Positions 10,885-22,080 of a stretch of DNA of 64,000 nucleotides are shown here, in pieces (positions within the stretch are counted from its first letter, which is position 1; each line of letters starts with the position of its first letter). The notes beneath the pieces are model-generated. The model ran no database searches. It was given only the letters and a program-made list of their open reading frames with translations, and had not been told where the DNA came from. The translations under genes were made by a program, and so were the position numbers. Origin of the DNA: Albula goreensis (Eukaryota > Chordata > Actinopteri > Albuliformes > Albulidae); contig CM040764.1 in NCBI GenBank assembly GCA_022829145.1, forward strand, positions 8,045,144-8,109,143, in the 5' to 3' direction.

Positions 10885-11110
10885 GCAGGGAACGAGAGCT
10901 GGAAAGGGGCCGTCACCGAAAGCCCCCATATTACTGCCCAATTGGTTTATCCAGTTTGAGGGCAAAATGAAAAGCCGGATCGATACGGAGGGCAGGGGAG
11001 AATGTGGCCGACGGCTCCTCGGGTCACGCGGTTAAGATTGGATCTTGACAAATATCACCGAGGTATCACAAATCCGCCGGTTCAGGTTCAGCTCTGATGT
11101 CAGATTCAAT
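10885..11110. promoter_or_regulatory. Candidate conserved non-coding element
   Basis: A pyrimidine-rich tract and GGCAG lead into mixed-composition DNA with CCAATTGG and an unusually CpG-containing stretch near 10975-11035. It could also be read as an exon acceptor at 10889, but no donor fits. No motif is diagnostic. Confidence 0.25.
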
Positions 11111-12164
11111 ATGTGTAGATTCATTTAGCGCCTGGGGCATCTGAACTCAAGGCTGGTACCAAGGGCAAAGAAATCAAACACACGGTCACTCTTATGTCCC
11201 CCTTCTTCATTCAGACATTAATGTGCTCTCCTCTGTTTTCTTATCCCCGATAATCTGATAAAGACGTGTCCCTACCACCACATAGCTGTGATTTGTGAAA
11301 AATGAGCTTTCATCTAAGACTGATGTATCGAGTGAGTCAAACATTATTGATATGACAGACTCTCGTGTGTCATTTATTATATGTCACATTACAGATACAC
11401 AGAGTAAATGTCAGTAACGCTTGTTTGGTTGGTGAGTTTTCCGGAAAGTTCTCTGCTGGTAAAGTGAGAGTTAATGCATAATATTTAATCTTTTCAGTTG
11501 CTTGCATTTCTTTCTGTTTGAGAATGTAAATGATCTGAAGATCATGTTTATTTCACCATATCTTTCAATAGGATTTCAATTTGCTGGTCTAATGAATAAT
11601 TATGATATATATGTATGAGAATGCAAGGGTGATGTTTGGTTCGTTGTTTGTAATTAACTGATGTAAATATACAGCATCGTGGGTGTTTTTGATTTTCAGA
11701 AAAGTGGAAGTAATGTCCATATGCTCTGTAAAATTTCAGAATATTGAAGCCAAAATGATATGTTGATGATTGGGCTGAGGGTTGAATTTGACTGTCTTGT
11801 AATGAACCTTTTTATGGAGCTGTTTTGCTCCATCGTCACTAGAATGTCCCCACCCCTCATTCCACACTGCCTTGTGAAGCCTGGAATCCCCCGAGCTACA
11901 TTCACATTTCACCCCGTTTCACCCCAAATGCATTGTATCCTCCACCCACAGTCCGCCCCCAGCGGAAAGCGTGGGGGAGGGGATTTGGAGTTTTAACAAC
12001 CTCCTTCTCCCCCCTCCACCTCCGCCCTCCCCCAAAAAAATGTACTGTTATCTCAACCAAACAGAGTATTCTTACTCTCTCCAAAGGTGTCCAGAAAAAC
12101 CGGGCATCTTCTTCTCCCCCCTTAAAGCTCCTTGTTTACAGGTTGCCATAAATCAAAAGCAAAC
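11111..12164. other. Intergenic; C-rich stretch at 11840-12120
   Basis: AT-rich DNA, then a stretch with CCCCC and CCTCC runs on the + strand. Three overlapping open frames there (60-78 codons) are products of composition. Confidence 0.5.
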
Positions 12165-12480
12165 AAACAGCAACAGGAGGCCTTGCCACCGTTCAGCATA
12201 GCCTGGCGCCCAATAAAACAAGGCAGGACTGTTTTACAATAAGGTGTCAGAAAGCGGCCTCCTGTCTTTGATCATACAGACCTTTTTTTAGGCGAGACCC
12301 TGTAGATGCTGAACGGTCTATAAATATTCTCCCGTTGCAGGAACACAACTGTACACCCAGGGCTTACTGATAGCCCCTTTGCTCATTCCCGTCCCGCTGA
12401 TGCTAAAAGCTCACTGTTTAGGCCGCTGTTAATTTCCTCTGTGCCCTGTTTTTAATTCCCCAGCTAAGGCGCTATAAGCT
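12165..12480. promoter_or_regulatory. Candidate conserved element with interleaved inverted repeats
   Basis: ACAGGAGGCC (12173-12182) pairs with GGCCTCCTGT (12256-12265), and ACCGTTCAGCAT (12188-12199) with ATGCTGAACGGT (12306-12317). The order A-B-A'-B' would allow a pseudoknot if transcribed. CCAATAAAAC at 12210-12219 resembles a Hox-type site. The block lacks repeats and simple sequence and looks like a constrained vertebrate non-coding element, which is inference only. Confidence 0.35.
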
Positions 12481-12844
12481 AATGGCAGGTAGGAAACACA
12501 CTGTGGTGGTTTTTATTGCAGTGGGCTGTGTTGAAATGAAAACACATAGGCCAGGACCCAATCTGTAGTCTGTAGTACCTTTCTGGACATATGGAATTAA
12601 TAATAAATAATAAATAAAACTTAAGTCTTTTTAAAGGCACATGTTGTTTAATTCTAGACTGGAAAGTACACATTTAAAAGGACATGTTTGCTTGTCTCCA
12701 AAGTCATAGAAAATACAGTAGAAATGTCTGCTGAAATGCCATGTCTTTTTTGATCAAATTGCATTCGTGCTTGTATATAAAGAAACACCTCAGAAGTTCC
12801 ATGGTTTATTTGTTTGACCATTTAATGAGTGTACATGATTCAAT

Positions 12845-12955
12845 GATTCAGAGTACATACCTGATGAATGAGTCTTCCTGATTCAGTGTACTCACCTAGA
12901 TCAATGAATCTTCCTGATTTAGTGGTATACACCTAGCTCAATGTCAATTTGCATT
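12845..12955. repeat. Three-copy tandem repeat of 35-36 bp
   Basis: Units starting GATTCAGAGTACATACCT (12845), GATTCAGTGTACTCACCT (12880) and GATTTAGTGGTATACACCT (12916) share the order GATTCAGxGTA-CACCTxGATxAATGA-TCTTCCT, with moderate divergence. Confidence 0.7.
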
Positions 12956-14273
12956 GATTTCGTTTTAGTATAGTTAAAATAAACCATTCGCTATGTTGTT
13001 CCTCTCCAGATCCAATTCCAGTTGCAGCAAATGCTAATCTCAGTTTCCAAAAGCTAATAAATCAATTGAAATTGGTACATAACTCCTGTTTGGAGACAGA
13101 AATCTTTTGGTATGGTTTTACTGCAAACTTCGGTACTCTAGCTACTTTGTCATTTTACTGGAGAGAATGCTACATCACAGCGTAGAGTAATTTTTGGGAG
13201 AATCTGATGGGTCGGTCAGATGATGGATTGGTCTATCACAGAAAAAGTGTGAAGACCTTAAAAACTTCCAAAAAGTTTTTTTAAAAGAATGTTCTTTTGT
13301 GTATTTTAATGAAGCTAGACTATGTTTCTATATGTCGTGTTAATACATGGAGTCTATGTATTTAAAATAATAATTGAAAAAAGTTAGGCTGTGTTTTGCG
13401 CAGGATAGGAGCAGCTGTTTCATTGTTGCGAGTTGCGTAAACAGGGACCACATTTCGATATTACAAATTGATGCATTTTCAACGGAATTAGATTGCATGG
13501 CATTCCTCCATCTTGTACAAACCTTCAGGTGGCGCAGAACACTGTAGCGGCTAAATTGCCTCCCTTTTTTCTCCGTGAGGTGAAGTGACAGAGATTGATG
13601 ACAGAGTCCCTCTGTTAGTGAGGGAGAAAATTGGCAAAGCCAGCGCTCTCTTCCCAGAGTGAGGCCGCTCTTAGTTAAACTCGTAGGTGTCCCTGGAGGT
13701 TCTCATTTAGGTCCTGCGGTATTTGGATAAAAGTCCCTTCAATCTTCATATAGACAGACATACCTCTGATTACTGTCCCCCACTAGTCAGGCCATGTCCT
13801 GTGTTTCATTCGTAACATTGTGCTCTGTGTTACCGTGTTTGTTTCCCTGTATGTTGTAGCGCTGGGTATTGTTACTGGATTTGGGTACCTGAGTTGTGCC
13901 TTTTTTTATGATATTTGTGTCCCATCTGCTCACCTGGTCCTTCACACCTTGGACTATAACCAGCTCTGATTGAACCCGCTGGATTTTTACGTATCACAAA
14001 TTACCTTTGAAGCTACTCAGTTAAGTGGCAGTATATATTTCAATAGTGGGACCAAAATGTTACCATAATGCAACCAAAATGGCCAGTCTTTTCTGTTTGT
14101 GCTGTTTCAGCAGGGGGTTCCATGGATTCCTTTGGTGGCCTCATACAGTCTGGAGATGTGACAGTTCATTGGCTGGATGACCTGCACAAATCCATGACCA
14201 ACTCCTGGCTCTGCTGCTCAACTATTTTAGGGAACCACAAGTAGCCTGCTGCCCTTCTGGGGCCTGCAGGGGC
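12956..14273. other. Intergenic; nothing firm
   Basis: A CCTTTTTTCTCCGTGAGG tract near 13562 precedes TGAGGGAGAAAATTGGCAAAGCC. It recalls tRNA-SINE bodies found elsewhere in the window but is too short to call. No exon is supported. Confidence 0.45.
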
Positions 14274-14300
14274 CTCCTCCTCCTCCTCCTCCTCCTCCTC
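14274..14300. repeat. (TCC)n microsatellite
   Basis: About nine perfect TCC triplets inside a C-rich neighbourhood. Confidence 0.9.
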
Positions 14301-14589
14301 TGTCTCCATGCCCTCCTCTTCCCTTCCTTAGCACTCCCCTTATAGCTTAGCACTGAAGCCAGAGGAGTCGCTGGATTTCTGCTTCAGTCTCCAGTTAAAA
14401 TCCAGCTTGACACTTCAAAAAGAAGCCGATGCTAAGACAACTTCAGAAACTGAATAACATCAATGTTCAAATTTCTCAAAAGTGAAAACATTCTGATCCG
14501 TGGAGAAGTGCCTGTACAATATTCTGCACACGATTGAACTGCTCTGTATCATGTAAAAAGCTATTTAAAATGGAGTGTGAGGCGTTCAA

Positions 14590-14760
14590 GTGGCTGACAT
14601 GGTGAAGGCACCTGCCCTGTAAAGCTGTGGCTGGGCATTTACGTTTCGGTTGCACCGTTGCCTGCTATGGCTGGAGGTCCACATTGGCAATGCAACAATT
14701 TGCCCACGCTCCCTCAGAAATTACAGGAGGTTAGCCAGCTAGCTCCATTGGTTACATCCA
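14590..14760 (+). mobile_element. tRNA-derived SINE-like repeat, copy 1
   Basis: The head (AAGTGGCTGACATGGTGAAGGCACC) is tRNA-like. The body carries CCTGCTATGGCTGGAGGTCC, then ATTGGCAATGCAACAATTTGCCC. The CTGCTATGGCTGGAGGTC core recurs at 43119 and, complemented and diverged, at 56480-56600, which marks it as dispersed. Divergence suggests an old insertion. Confidence 0.5.
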
Positions 14761-15097
14761 CTCTATAGCATCTATGCTAGAATATTTGTACTTTTTTTCT
14801 CACTTTTCTCGCATATATAGCTTCAAATAGTATATCCTAGGATATGAGGCCATTTTCATAGCACAGAGTTAAAGAACAGCATAACTGCACTTATGCCCAT
14901 GGCCTTTCTGAGTCGTTTATTGCTTGTTATTGAGGTTCAAATGCATGGCTGGGGGAAGGTCACCCACACAAGTTGGAAGACTTATGACAGGACTTGCACG
15001 GTGTGAAAACGGGAGGCGAGGAAATTCCCTGTGCAGCCACAAACATGTGGCTCTGCTCTGCCTGATCAGCCAGACTCCTCTGGGTTATAATTTCATA

Positions 15098-15410
15098 GTT
15101 ATAAAGGCACAGTGTGTTATTATGGTAACTGTGTTATACAAGCACAGTTCATTATTGTGACTGTATGTTATTATGGTAACTGTGTTATACAAGCACAGTT
15201 CATTATTGTGACAGTGTTTCATTATGGCTGAACATTTTTTATAAATGTGGTGTTGAAAGTATAGTGTTTGACAATATAATTTGGTGTGCAAACACGGTGT
15301 GTTATAGAAGCACAGTATGTTGGAAAGGCAATGTGTTATAAAGGCAGTGTGTTATATAAGTTGAGGGTGTTAGAGAGTAAGAGAGAAAATGCGTTATATA
15401 GACACCATGT
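15098..15410. repeat. Minisatellite with a near-perfect 51-bp duplication
   Basis: The 51 bases from 15115 are repeated at 15166 almost without change (shared words TGTTATTATGGTAAC, TTATACAAGCACAGTTC, ATTATTGTGAC). Around them are shorter diverged relatives built on GTGTTATAAAGGCACAGT (15098, 15298, 15330, 15390). Confidence 0.8.
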
Positions 15411-15946
15411 GAGTGGAAGAGTTTTTACACATAATGCATTAATGAGATATACTTATATTCATTCCCCAAAAAATACTGCTGTTGGCCAAATATTGTCATC
15501 TTCTAAAACAGTTTTAGATATATATTCTTACTGTAAGAGTAACTGTCAGTGCTCACCATTCAGCAACTCAAGTCAAACTCTTTACTTAAACAGTATGCGG
15601 GTCATTATCTGTAATGTTTTTAATTCCTACAAAAACAACAGGGTACTTTTTCTAAGCAGAATAATTGCCTAAAATCCCTTTAAAGTCCAAATACATGTGC
15701 AGAAAAAATGGAATGCATAGTGAATTGTAAAGCTGTGGGCCCTCTCTGCTTGGGTTGTTAGGACATGACAGTATGACAAATAGTCTCCTCTTTTTGGCTC
15801 GAGTGCTCGAAGGTCCTCTATTTCAATTTCCATTCTAATTTCAGAATTAATTTCAGGTGTCAGTTGCCATAAAAGCACTTAAAAGCCACAGTGACATCAG
15901 CAGGACTGTGCCAGCATGTCAGAGAGAGACAGCTACTCTTCCAGCT
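15411..15946. other. Intergenic; nothing recognised
   Basis: No feature was recognised; a 128-codon open frame from 15286 to 15672 starts inside the minisatellite and carries no domain. Confidence 0.5.
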
Positions 15947-15950
15947 CTGT

Positions 15951-16013
<63 letters not shown>

Positions 16014-16205
16014 TAGAGTGTGTGTGTGGTTGAGAGAGAAGGAGTTTGTTTGTCCGTGTGAGAGAGTGAGAAAGTGATAGAGTGTGTGTGTGTGTGTGTT
16101 TGTATGAGAGAGGGAGAATGTGTGTGTGTGGGAGAGAGTGAGTATGTGTGTTTGTTTGAGAGAGTGTGTGTGTGTGTGTGTGTTTGTGTTACAGAGAGTG
16201 TGAGT
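15947..16205. repeat. Compound (GT)n/(GA)n microsatellite
   Basis: Alternating GT and GA blocks with TGATAGAGTGTGTGTGTG and TTTGT interruptions, repeated in a loose order. The interruptions suggest an older array copied in segments. It creates a Thr/His/Ser-rich reverse-strand frame with no gene meaning. Confidence 0.95.
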
Positions 16206-16559
16206 GTATGAGACTGTGTTCAAGTCAGCAATCCATTTTCTGTTCGATTATACATTTTCTTGCACCAGGTAGATAGCAATCTCTACGGTTTGGATAATTG
16301 ATTTTACACTTTGGAAATAGCAAGTATTTTCCAAATATGAGTGGACTGAGATTCATGGAAAGTTTGGAACCAATTACAGTTTTAATTTCTTGCCTAATTT
16401 GATCATATGGATAATATTATACTTTTCTGTTAAGATAATTTAAGTTTTTAATAGAAGTAATCGAATAGTTCTATTACAACTTCCAAGTCAGTGCAGAAAC
16501 TGGGTAAGTGATTAATGTCTAATTGTTGCCAGCTTTTAATAGCGACTTTATTGTTCTTT
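16206..16559. other. Intergenic; nothing recognised
   Basis: AT-rich DNA with no recognised feature. Confidence 0.5.
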
Positions 16560-17010
16560 TGTAAAATTCAGTCAGTCAGGCTGGGCAGCCATATTACTTC
16601 TGGAGGAGTGAATGCCTTTTATGACATTCAATCAAGTGTAGAACGCAGCATGAAAGAGAATAGAAAAGCAGGGGAAATGTAATATACTTGTAACTTATTA
16701 ACACCATACATTAAAACACAATGTCCCTGAGTGAGTCAGACTGTCAGTTTATCACTTAATCAATTAAAAATGCTATCGCTTTCCAAAGGAATCATTTGCC
16801 ATAAAGCACATTACGGGAAATGAAAAGCATTATATTGTCTAAGAACCGATCGGACTGATTAAAAAGGTCCGGAGATGTGAAAATGGGGACATTTGTTCCT
16901 AATGGCATGCATAGATATTTCTGACATAATGTGGTCTTAAACAGGGCAAATTATCCCTTGATAGACAAGGGAAGTGTCTAATTAAGAGCAATTAACAATT
17001 CATTACAATT
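16560..17010. promoter_or_regulatory. Candidate conserved non-coding element with homeodomain words
   Basis: Repeat-free, AT-rich DNA with clustered ATTA words, notably TAATTAAGAGCAATTAAC at 16979-16996, GGCATGCATAG near 16903, and a CCCTTGATAGACAAGGG hairpin near 16954. Such clusters are typical of developmental enhancers in gene deserts. No cross-species test is possible here. Confidence 0.35.
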
Positions 17011-17439
17011 TAGATGTAATTATGGTTGAAATGAAAACCAATATCCATGGTGGGAGGCAGTAGCGGGGAGTGACTATGGTGATGGTGGTGGGGTGGGGGG
17101 TGTTTGGACCAGGACCAAGTTTGAAAAAATCTGCCATAAATATTCTCTTGAGCAGTGATTTAACTGAACAAAATGTCATTTGGGTTTGATACACAGTTAC
17201 ATTTTCAGTGTTAATTTAACTGTATTGGGCTAATTATAAGTTACCAAATTTTTCCTGTGCAGACAATAAATTTCACTTTTGACAGTGTGCATTGGATGAC
17301 AATTGAACTCTGTAAATGAGTAGACATAGAGATTAGAGATCATACACTCTCCCAGTGTAAAAGTTACTCCCTCAGAGTTGATTTAACACATTCTGCTGCC
17401 GGGCAGCCCCTTCCTCTGAACTGTGAAAGGTTCCCCCTA
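17011..17439. other. Intergenic; nothing recognised
   Basis: Contains a GGTGATGGTGGTGGGGTGGGGGG stretch near 17080 but no supported gene or repeat. Confidence 0.5.
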
Positions 17440-17960
17440 CAAATCAGCAGAGTCTGAAGGCGTGAAGCATGAAGCTTAATCAGATCCAGCAAGTGTGAAG
17501 GTCCGAGGCCTGGAAAGGAGCCTTATTGTCTGTGAGATAACACCTTAAATTCAAACCAATTTCCAGTGCAATTACCTGAGAACGGGGGCGATATACTCCC
17601 GAGCGACGTGTTGATAAGAAGGAACCTCATCTGTATTTTTAAAGATTGGCAGAGATTTTTTAATCAAGTAAGAAACCCAAAAAACATCACATTTCCAAAT
17701 CCCTCAAATTGGTGGTGGCTGAACTTTGAGAATTTTTTGGAAACTTTATCTTGTCGGTGAAGAGGGACGATGTGATTTTTTTTGGAATGTGGAGTTTTTT
17801 TGTAATTTGAATGGCAGCGACCTGCCCCCTCTTCCTCTGTCGCTGCTCTAATTACGGGCGTGTAATTGCTGCAGATCTGACTGTGCCCATCACGGCCCCT
17901 CCGAGGGTGTCTGGATGGCTTCGCTTCGGCGAGCAGCAGAAGAGCATGTTCAGGATGGGG
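17440..17960. promoter_or_regulatory. Candidate conserved non-coding element
   Basis: Words include CCTTATTGTCTGTGAGATAAC (SOX-like ATTGT plus GATAA, near 17521), CCAGTGCAATTACCTGAG near 17563, and TAATTACGGGCGTGTAATTGC near 17848, followed by CpG-bearing text. No repeat is visible. Opposed open frames of 132 and 68 codons lack domains. Confidence 0.35.
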
Positions 17961-18689
17961 GGTGCGGGGGGCGAGGGGTGGGGGCCGGAGTGTCAGAGCA
18001 GACACACAGCATGGTGACTGGGTGAAAACGAAGCAGATTATTTTCACAGCAGAAACAGGCACGGTGACAAGGCAAAAAAATTATGCCGATATTCAAACAG
18101 CGTAGCCCTAAGGGACGCACATGCTTATCTTTTATCTCCTGAAATATTGGAGAACTTAACGGTTATGAGATGGGTTTACAAATATGATTGGGCTTTCCAA
18201 ATATTGGTAAGAAGATGAAAATAATAGATACAACCAGTTCAAAATGAATTCATTCATCATGCATCCATTAATATTTTGGGTCATTTAAAAGCTTAAGAAT
18301 GCCTCCTGTCAGGTCTCCAGGAAGCAGAAATGAGCCCTGTGACTGGTTGCTCAAGACCTAGTTACACCATTACCATATATGGCAGGAGTTCTGCATGGAT
18401 GTGGCATCATTTGGTCTGCCTCCCTGGAAGATTATAAGCCTTAAGCCAGTTAAGATCTCACTGCTCTCCAGCGACCCCTCCTGGTTGGCTGGGTCCCTGC
18501 AGGTGCACCAGCTCAGTATATGCTGGCTTTGTCCTCCTCTGACAGCATGGGCAGTGTGTAGTTGCTGCTGCATCAGCTTTGTGGAAAGGGAGAGAGTTCC
18601 TGCAGGAGGCTAACAAGCTCAGGGGACAGCAGGTGGGGAAAGAGGTGAGAGAAGAAGATGATGATGAGAACAATCCATTCAGCCCTTCG
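17961..18689. other. Intergenic; nothing recognised
   Basis: G-rich start, then single-copy-looking DNA; no exon or repeat recognised. Confidence 0.5.
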
Positions 18690-19500
18690 AAGTTTATCGT
18701 TTATCCTTGTACATTTTAAATTGTGTCTATTTCTTTCTTATAGTGTGGTGCTGAGAACTGCTCACAGTACTCTAATTGTAGTCTAACCAAGTGCTTCTAT
18801 AACATTAATATCATCTCCTTTGATTCATCCTCAGTGCTTTCAGCTATGCGCCTCTGCATCTTGTCTTTTTCCTGGTACAGCGCAATGCCTAGATTCTGAT
18901 AAACTTTGATCAACTGCCATTCCCAAATGTAAGTTTGCTCCTCCAGTATGAAGTCTTTCCCACAAACATTTAGTGACATTAAATGTGATTTTCCTGGTTT
19001 TCTGCCCACCTGTGGATTGTGTTTCAGTCTTCCTGGACTGTTGATGGGCCTTCCTACAGTGCTTTGCTCAAACACGATTCCTCCTACAGAGGCTCCTTGC
19101 ACTTTGCCATGTGGCTAATTTCCACCCTCTGCGGTGACTCTTGCAGTTCCCTCTGATTTCCTCTGGACCATAAGCGGACTCTCATGCAGTACTGTGCATA
19201 TGCTTTTTGGAAGTCCACATATATAATGTCATAAGCCTGGTTTAAGGTTCGCTTGGCAGAGCTCCCACAGGAAAACCATGTTGGTATTCCTTAGGATACT
19301 GTTATTGATGTCATGGGAATATTTCAGATTTTCCCCATATGACAGATGCAAGTATTTTACCATAGACAGTTTTACCTGGTTGACTGTCCAGCCTGTAGTT
19401 TATATGATGAGTACCATCCCCATTTTATTCTGCCAATATGCTATCACAGCCAGGCTGATATTCATCCACTTTTTGAGATTGATATAAGCAACAGTAAGTT
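18690..19500 (-). mobile_element. CR1-type LINE reverse-transcriptase relic
   Basis: On the - strand near 19200-19230 the text reads YVDFQKAY, matching the DFQKAFD motif of non-LTR reverse transcriptases. Further along the same strand (19050-18960) a thumb-like segment reads SPGRLKHNPQVGRKPGKS, and GIALYQEKD-MQRRI follows. The + strand (CTTTTTGGAAGTCCA, CTGCCCACCTGTGGATTG) resembles the antisense of a LINE fragment often seen in fish and amphibian genomes. Frames are broken and the catalytic core is not readable, so the copy is dead. Family name inferred. Confidence 0.5.
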
Positions 19501-20230
19501 GTTACAATCATACTCCTTGAAAATCCCAGTTTATGGAAATCATTGAACACTCATGCAACTCATTTTGCAGGGTAGCTTGAAATTCCTCTGAGAAAACATC
19601 ATCTTAAGTATTGGTATGGACTTTCCTTGGTTATGTATAAAAGCAATTCACAGCAGTAATATTCTCAGTTATTGTTTGCATTAATAGCTTAATTCTCACC
19701 ATCATTAAAACGAGTAATCATATCAATTAATCTAAAACGTACATTTTAGAATGAATCCTATTATTATCACATTACCATTGGCAGTCCTAGTATATTATAA
19801 TATTGAATATTTAATATGCAGTAAAAAATGAGTGTTATGATCCATGCTATTTAGGACTGTGATAATTGTTGCAAATATATTTACACGCCTGAAATAAGGA
19901 AACTGGCACCATTTCATTTGGTAAATGAAGTGTAGAACGTTATAATAATGTTGGATTTTGTAAGTGAGATTAATGCATACCGACAGCGCGTACCCTTGTG
20001 CTGAGGTGTGTAAAATGTCCATAGTGTTACCAGCAGTGCTATTGATACGTTGCACAATGGAAACTGATCAATGCTGATGGGGTAGCAGCAGCAAAGTTGC
20101 CTACACAATGCATCCTGCTCAGTCATGTAGCAACTTCAAGGGTGAAGTCTGATACCTGCAGGCCCTTTTAAATCTAACTGAGATAAAAGTTTTCATGGTT
20201 TCGCTCCACTCCTGTGAGACTGAGCTAAGC
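19501..20230. other. Intergenic; nothing recognised
   Basis: AT-rich DNA with no recognised feature. Confidence 0.5.
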
Positions 20231-20260
20231 GTGTTTTTTTTTTTTTTTTTTGTATTGCAG

Positions 20261-20375
20261 AATTGCTGACGTCTCCCCGGTTAATGGAGTATACACATTC
20301 ACGCTAATGTTTCTCGCTAACTGCCATCTGCAGTCCAAATGAGTTTCATTCCCCCCATTCCACTGCCATGAGACA
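20261..20375 (+). ncRNA. Candidate spliced exon of unknown transcript
   Basis: A pyrimidine tract of about 18 T ending TGTATTGCAG precedes it, and GTAAGT follows. One frame reads IADVSPVNGVYTFTLMFLAN and a few further residues before TGA; the other frames stop early. The product is not recognised. It may be an untranslated or terminal coding exon, or the T tract may be the tail of a degraded retroelement. Confidence 0.25.
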
Positions 20376-20381
20376 GTAAGT

Positions 20382-21649
20382 ACCACACATTTTCATCCTC
20401 TTTTTATAGTTTGGCAGATTGTTTAACCTGATAATAAATGGAGGATAGCAGTGAGAATCTGGGCTCAGTGAACTGCACTATTTATGCTGCATTTTTAGGT
20501 GAATCCTGTTGTTCAATTTGGTCTGAAACTTCTTTCAATGATGGAAGCTTTCTCATGTTTTTTTTAATGAACAAATTAAAAAGTATGAGCTTCATGTTTG
20601 CATTATATTTAAACACATGCATCAATACCAGTATCCACTGGTTACATTAATAAATAGCAGTCTATGGGGTTGGCTTTATGTTAGAAGTATATATAAACAC
20701 TGACCGATCAAAGATCAAATATATAAAAACTGATTGATCACTGATTGATCAGTCTCTTCAGGATCAGCATAAAGAGTCTAAGGGGATTTTTATCTTTATT
20801 TAACTATGTTGGGCAACTGAGAATTCAGTTCTGTTTGGTAGTCATGACCCGGGGAATAAATGTAGGTAGGTATTGCAAGGGGTTATCTATCCAATAAGAT
20901 GAATATGGGTTGTTTAGGTGTCCATATGTGGAGGTCCAGTTTTTTTTTTGTTGCAATCAAACCAGGACATTGGGGTTACCATCCCTACTGTTTGGAAAAG
21001 CACGATGGGATGTTTCAATGACCATAGTGAGTCAAGACTTCACTTTACTGAGGCCATTAGAAAGACAGTTAACAACGCATTAAAATTTTTCACATGAAAA
21101 TATATAAAAACAAGATCTGGAAGTGACCTGGCAGTATTTCCTGAGGCAAGAGTGGATTGAGGTTGGTAAGTGAGCAGCATGAACTGGTTTTTATGACAAT
21201 TAGAAGATCACTTGTCAGATTTACTGTAGAATGAATCAGTATTTTTATCTGCATTCATTTACTGTTGTTTAACTCAAGAGTTATAATTCTTTGTGCTCAT
21301 GCAGTTTGAATCAGGAATGGTTGGGCTTAAGTTTACCACTGAATAAAACACGAATAGGAATCTGTTAACGTCCAGATCAATTCAAACGAAAGGCTGTGTT
21401 AAATGAAATCAAATGAAAAACTGTTTTAATTAAATCAACATTTAATTGCACTCAGATTGCCAATAGCGAAGTCTTTCCTTTTAAAACAAACGAACGTTAC
21501 CACATTTAATGAGTTTTTCGGTTTGACTTGCACACTCAAACTCAGGACTGAGGGGTAAGGTTTACTGTCATTTTTTTTCACTTGTTGTTTTTGAAATGTT
21601 TCTGCCCTCAAGGTCCTTAAACAGATAAGTCCTTTTCCATTGATCTCCC
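20382..21649. other. Intergenic; nothing firm
   Basis: Contains a locally repetitive ATCACTGATTGATCAG patch at 20701-20752, otherwise AT-rich and unassigned. Confidence 0.5.
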
Positions 21650-22080
21650 TTGATTTATTCCACCCAGCGGAATTAGCATTTCAGCACTTTTCTCCAGACG
21701 ACATATTCCTTCATGAATCCAAATGGCAATTAGCGGGTACAATTACTGACGGCCTTAAAAATCGCTCAGTTGTTTGAAACTCACAGTTAATCCCCATCCC
21801 CCCGATACCTCACCATTCCGAGGAGATCTATACCCAAAGTTTATGAGATAACCTGAACAATAGATCAGACCCAGGCCGTTTCGCTATTGTTGTGCTACCA
21901 TGTAATTAGGCCCTATTTGCATTAGCGAATGAGACACTTGGACAGGGGGGGCTCCTGAATTAGACTCATTGATTTGCACAACATAATAACGCTGGTTATG
22001 AAACCTTGCGCAGTTATATATAGCACAGGTTTGGGCTTGTTTGCCATCATTATTGTGCCTAGACATCCAAAGGGGCCTGG
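21650..22080. promoter_or_regulatory. Candidate conserved non-coding element with octamer and SOX words
   Basis: Words include GGCAATTAGCGGGTACAATTA (21724), GAACAATAG (21855), GCTATTGTTGTG, TGTAATTAGG, and ATTTGCATTAG (21915), which is close to a POU octamer. The block is repeat-free. It resembles a neural-type enhancer, by motif content only. Confidence 0.4.

Noticed and set aside
15933..16223. 96-codon His/Thr/Ser-rich frame on the - strand
   Set aside because: Pure product of the GT/GA microsatellite.
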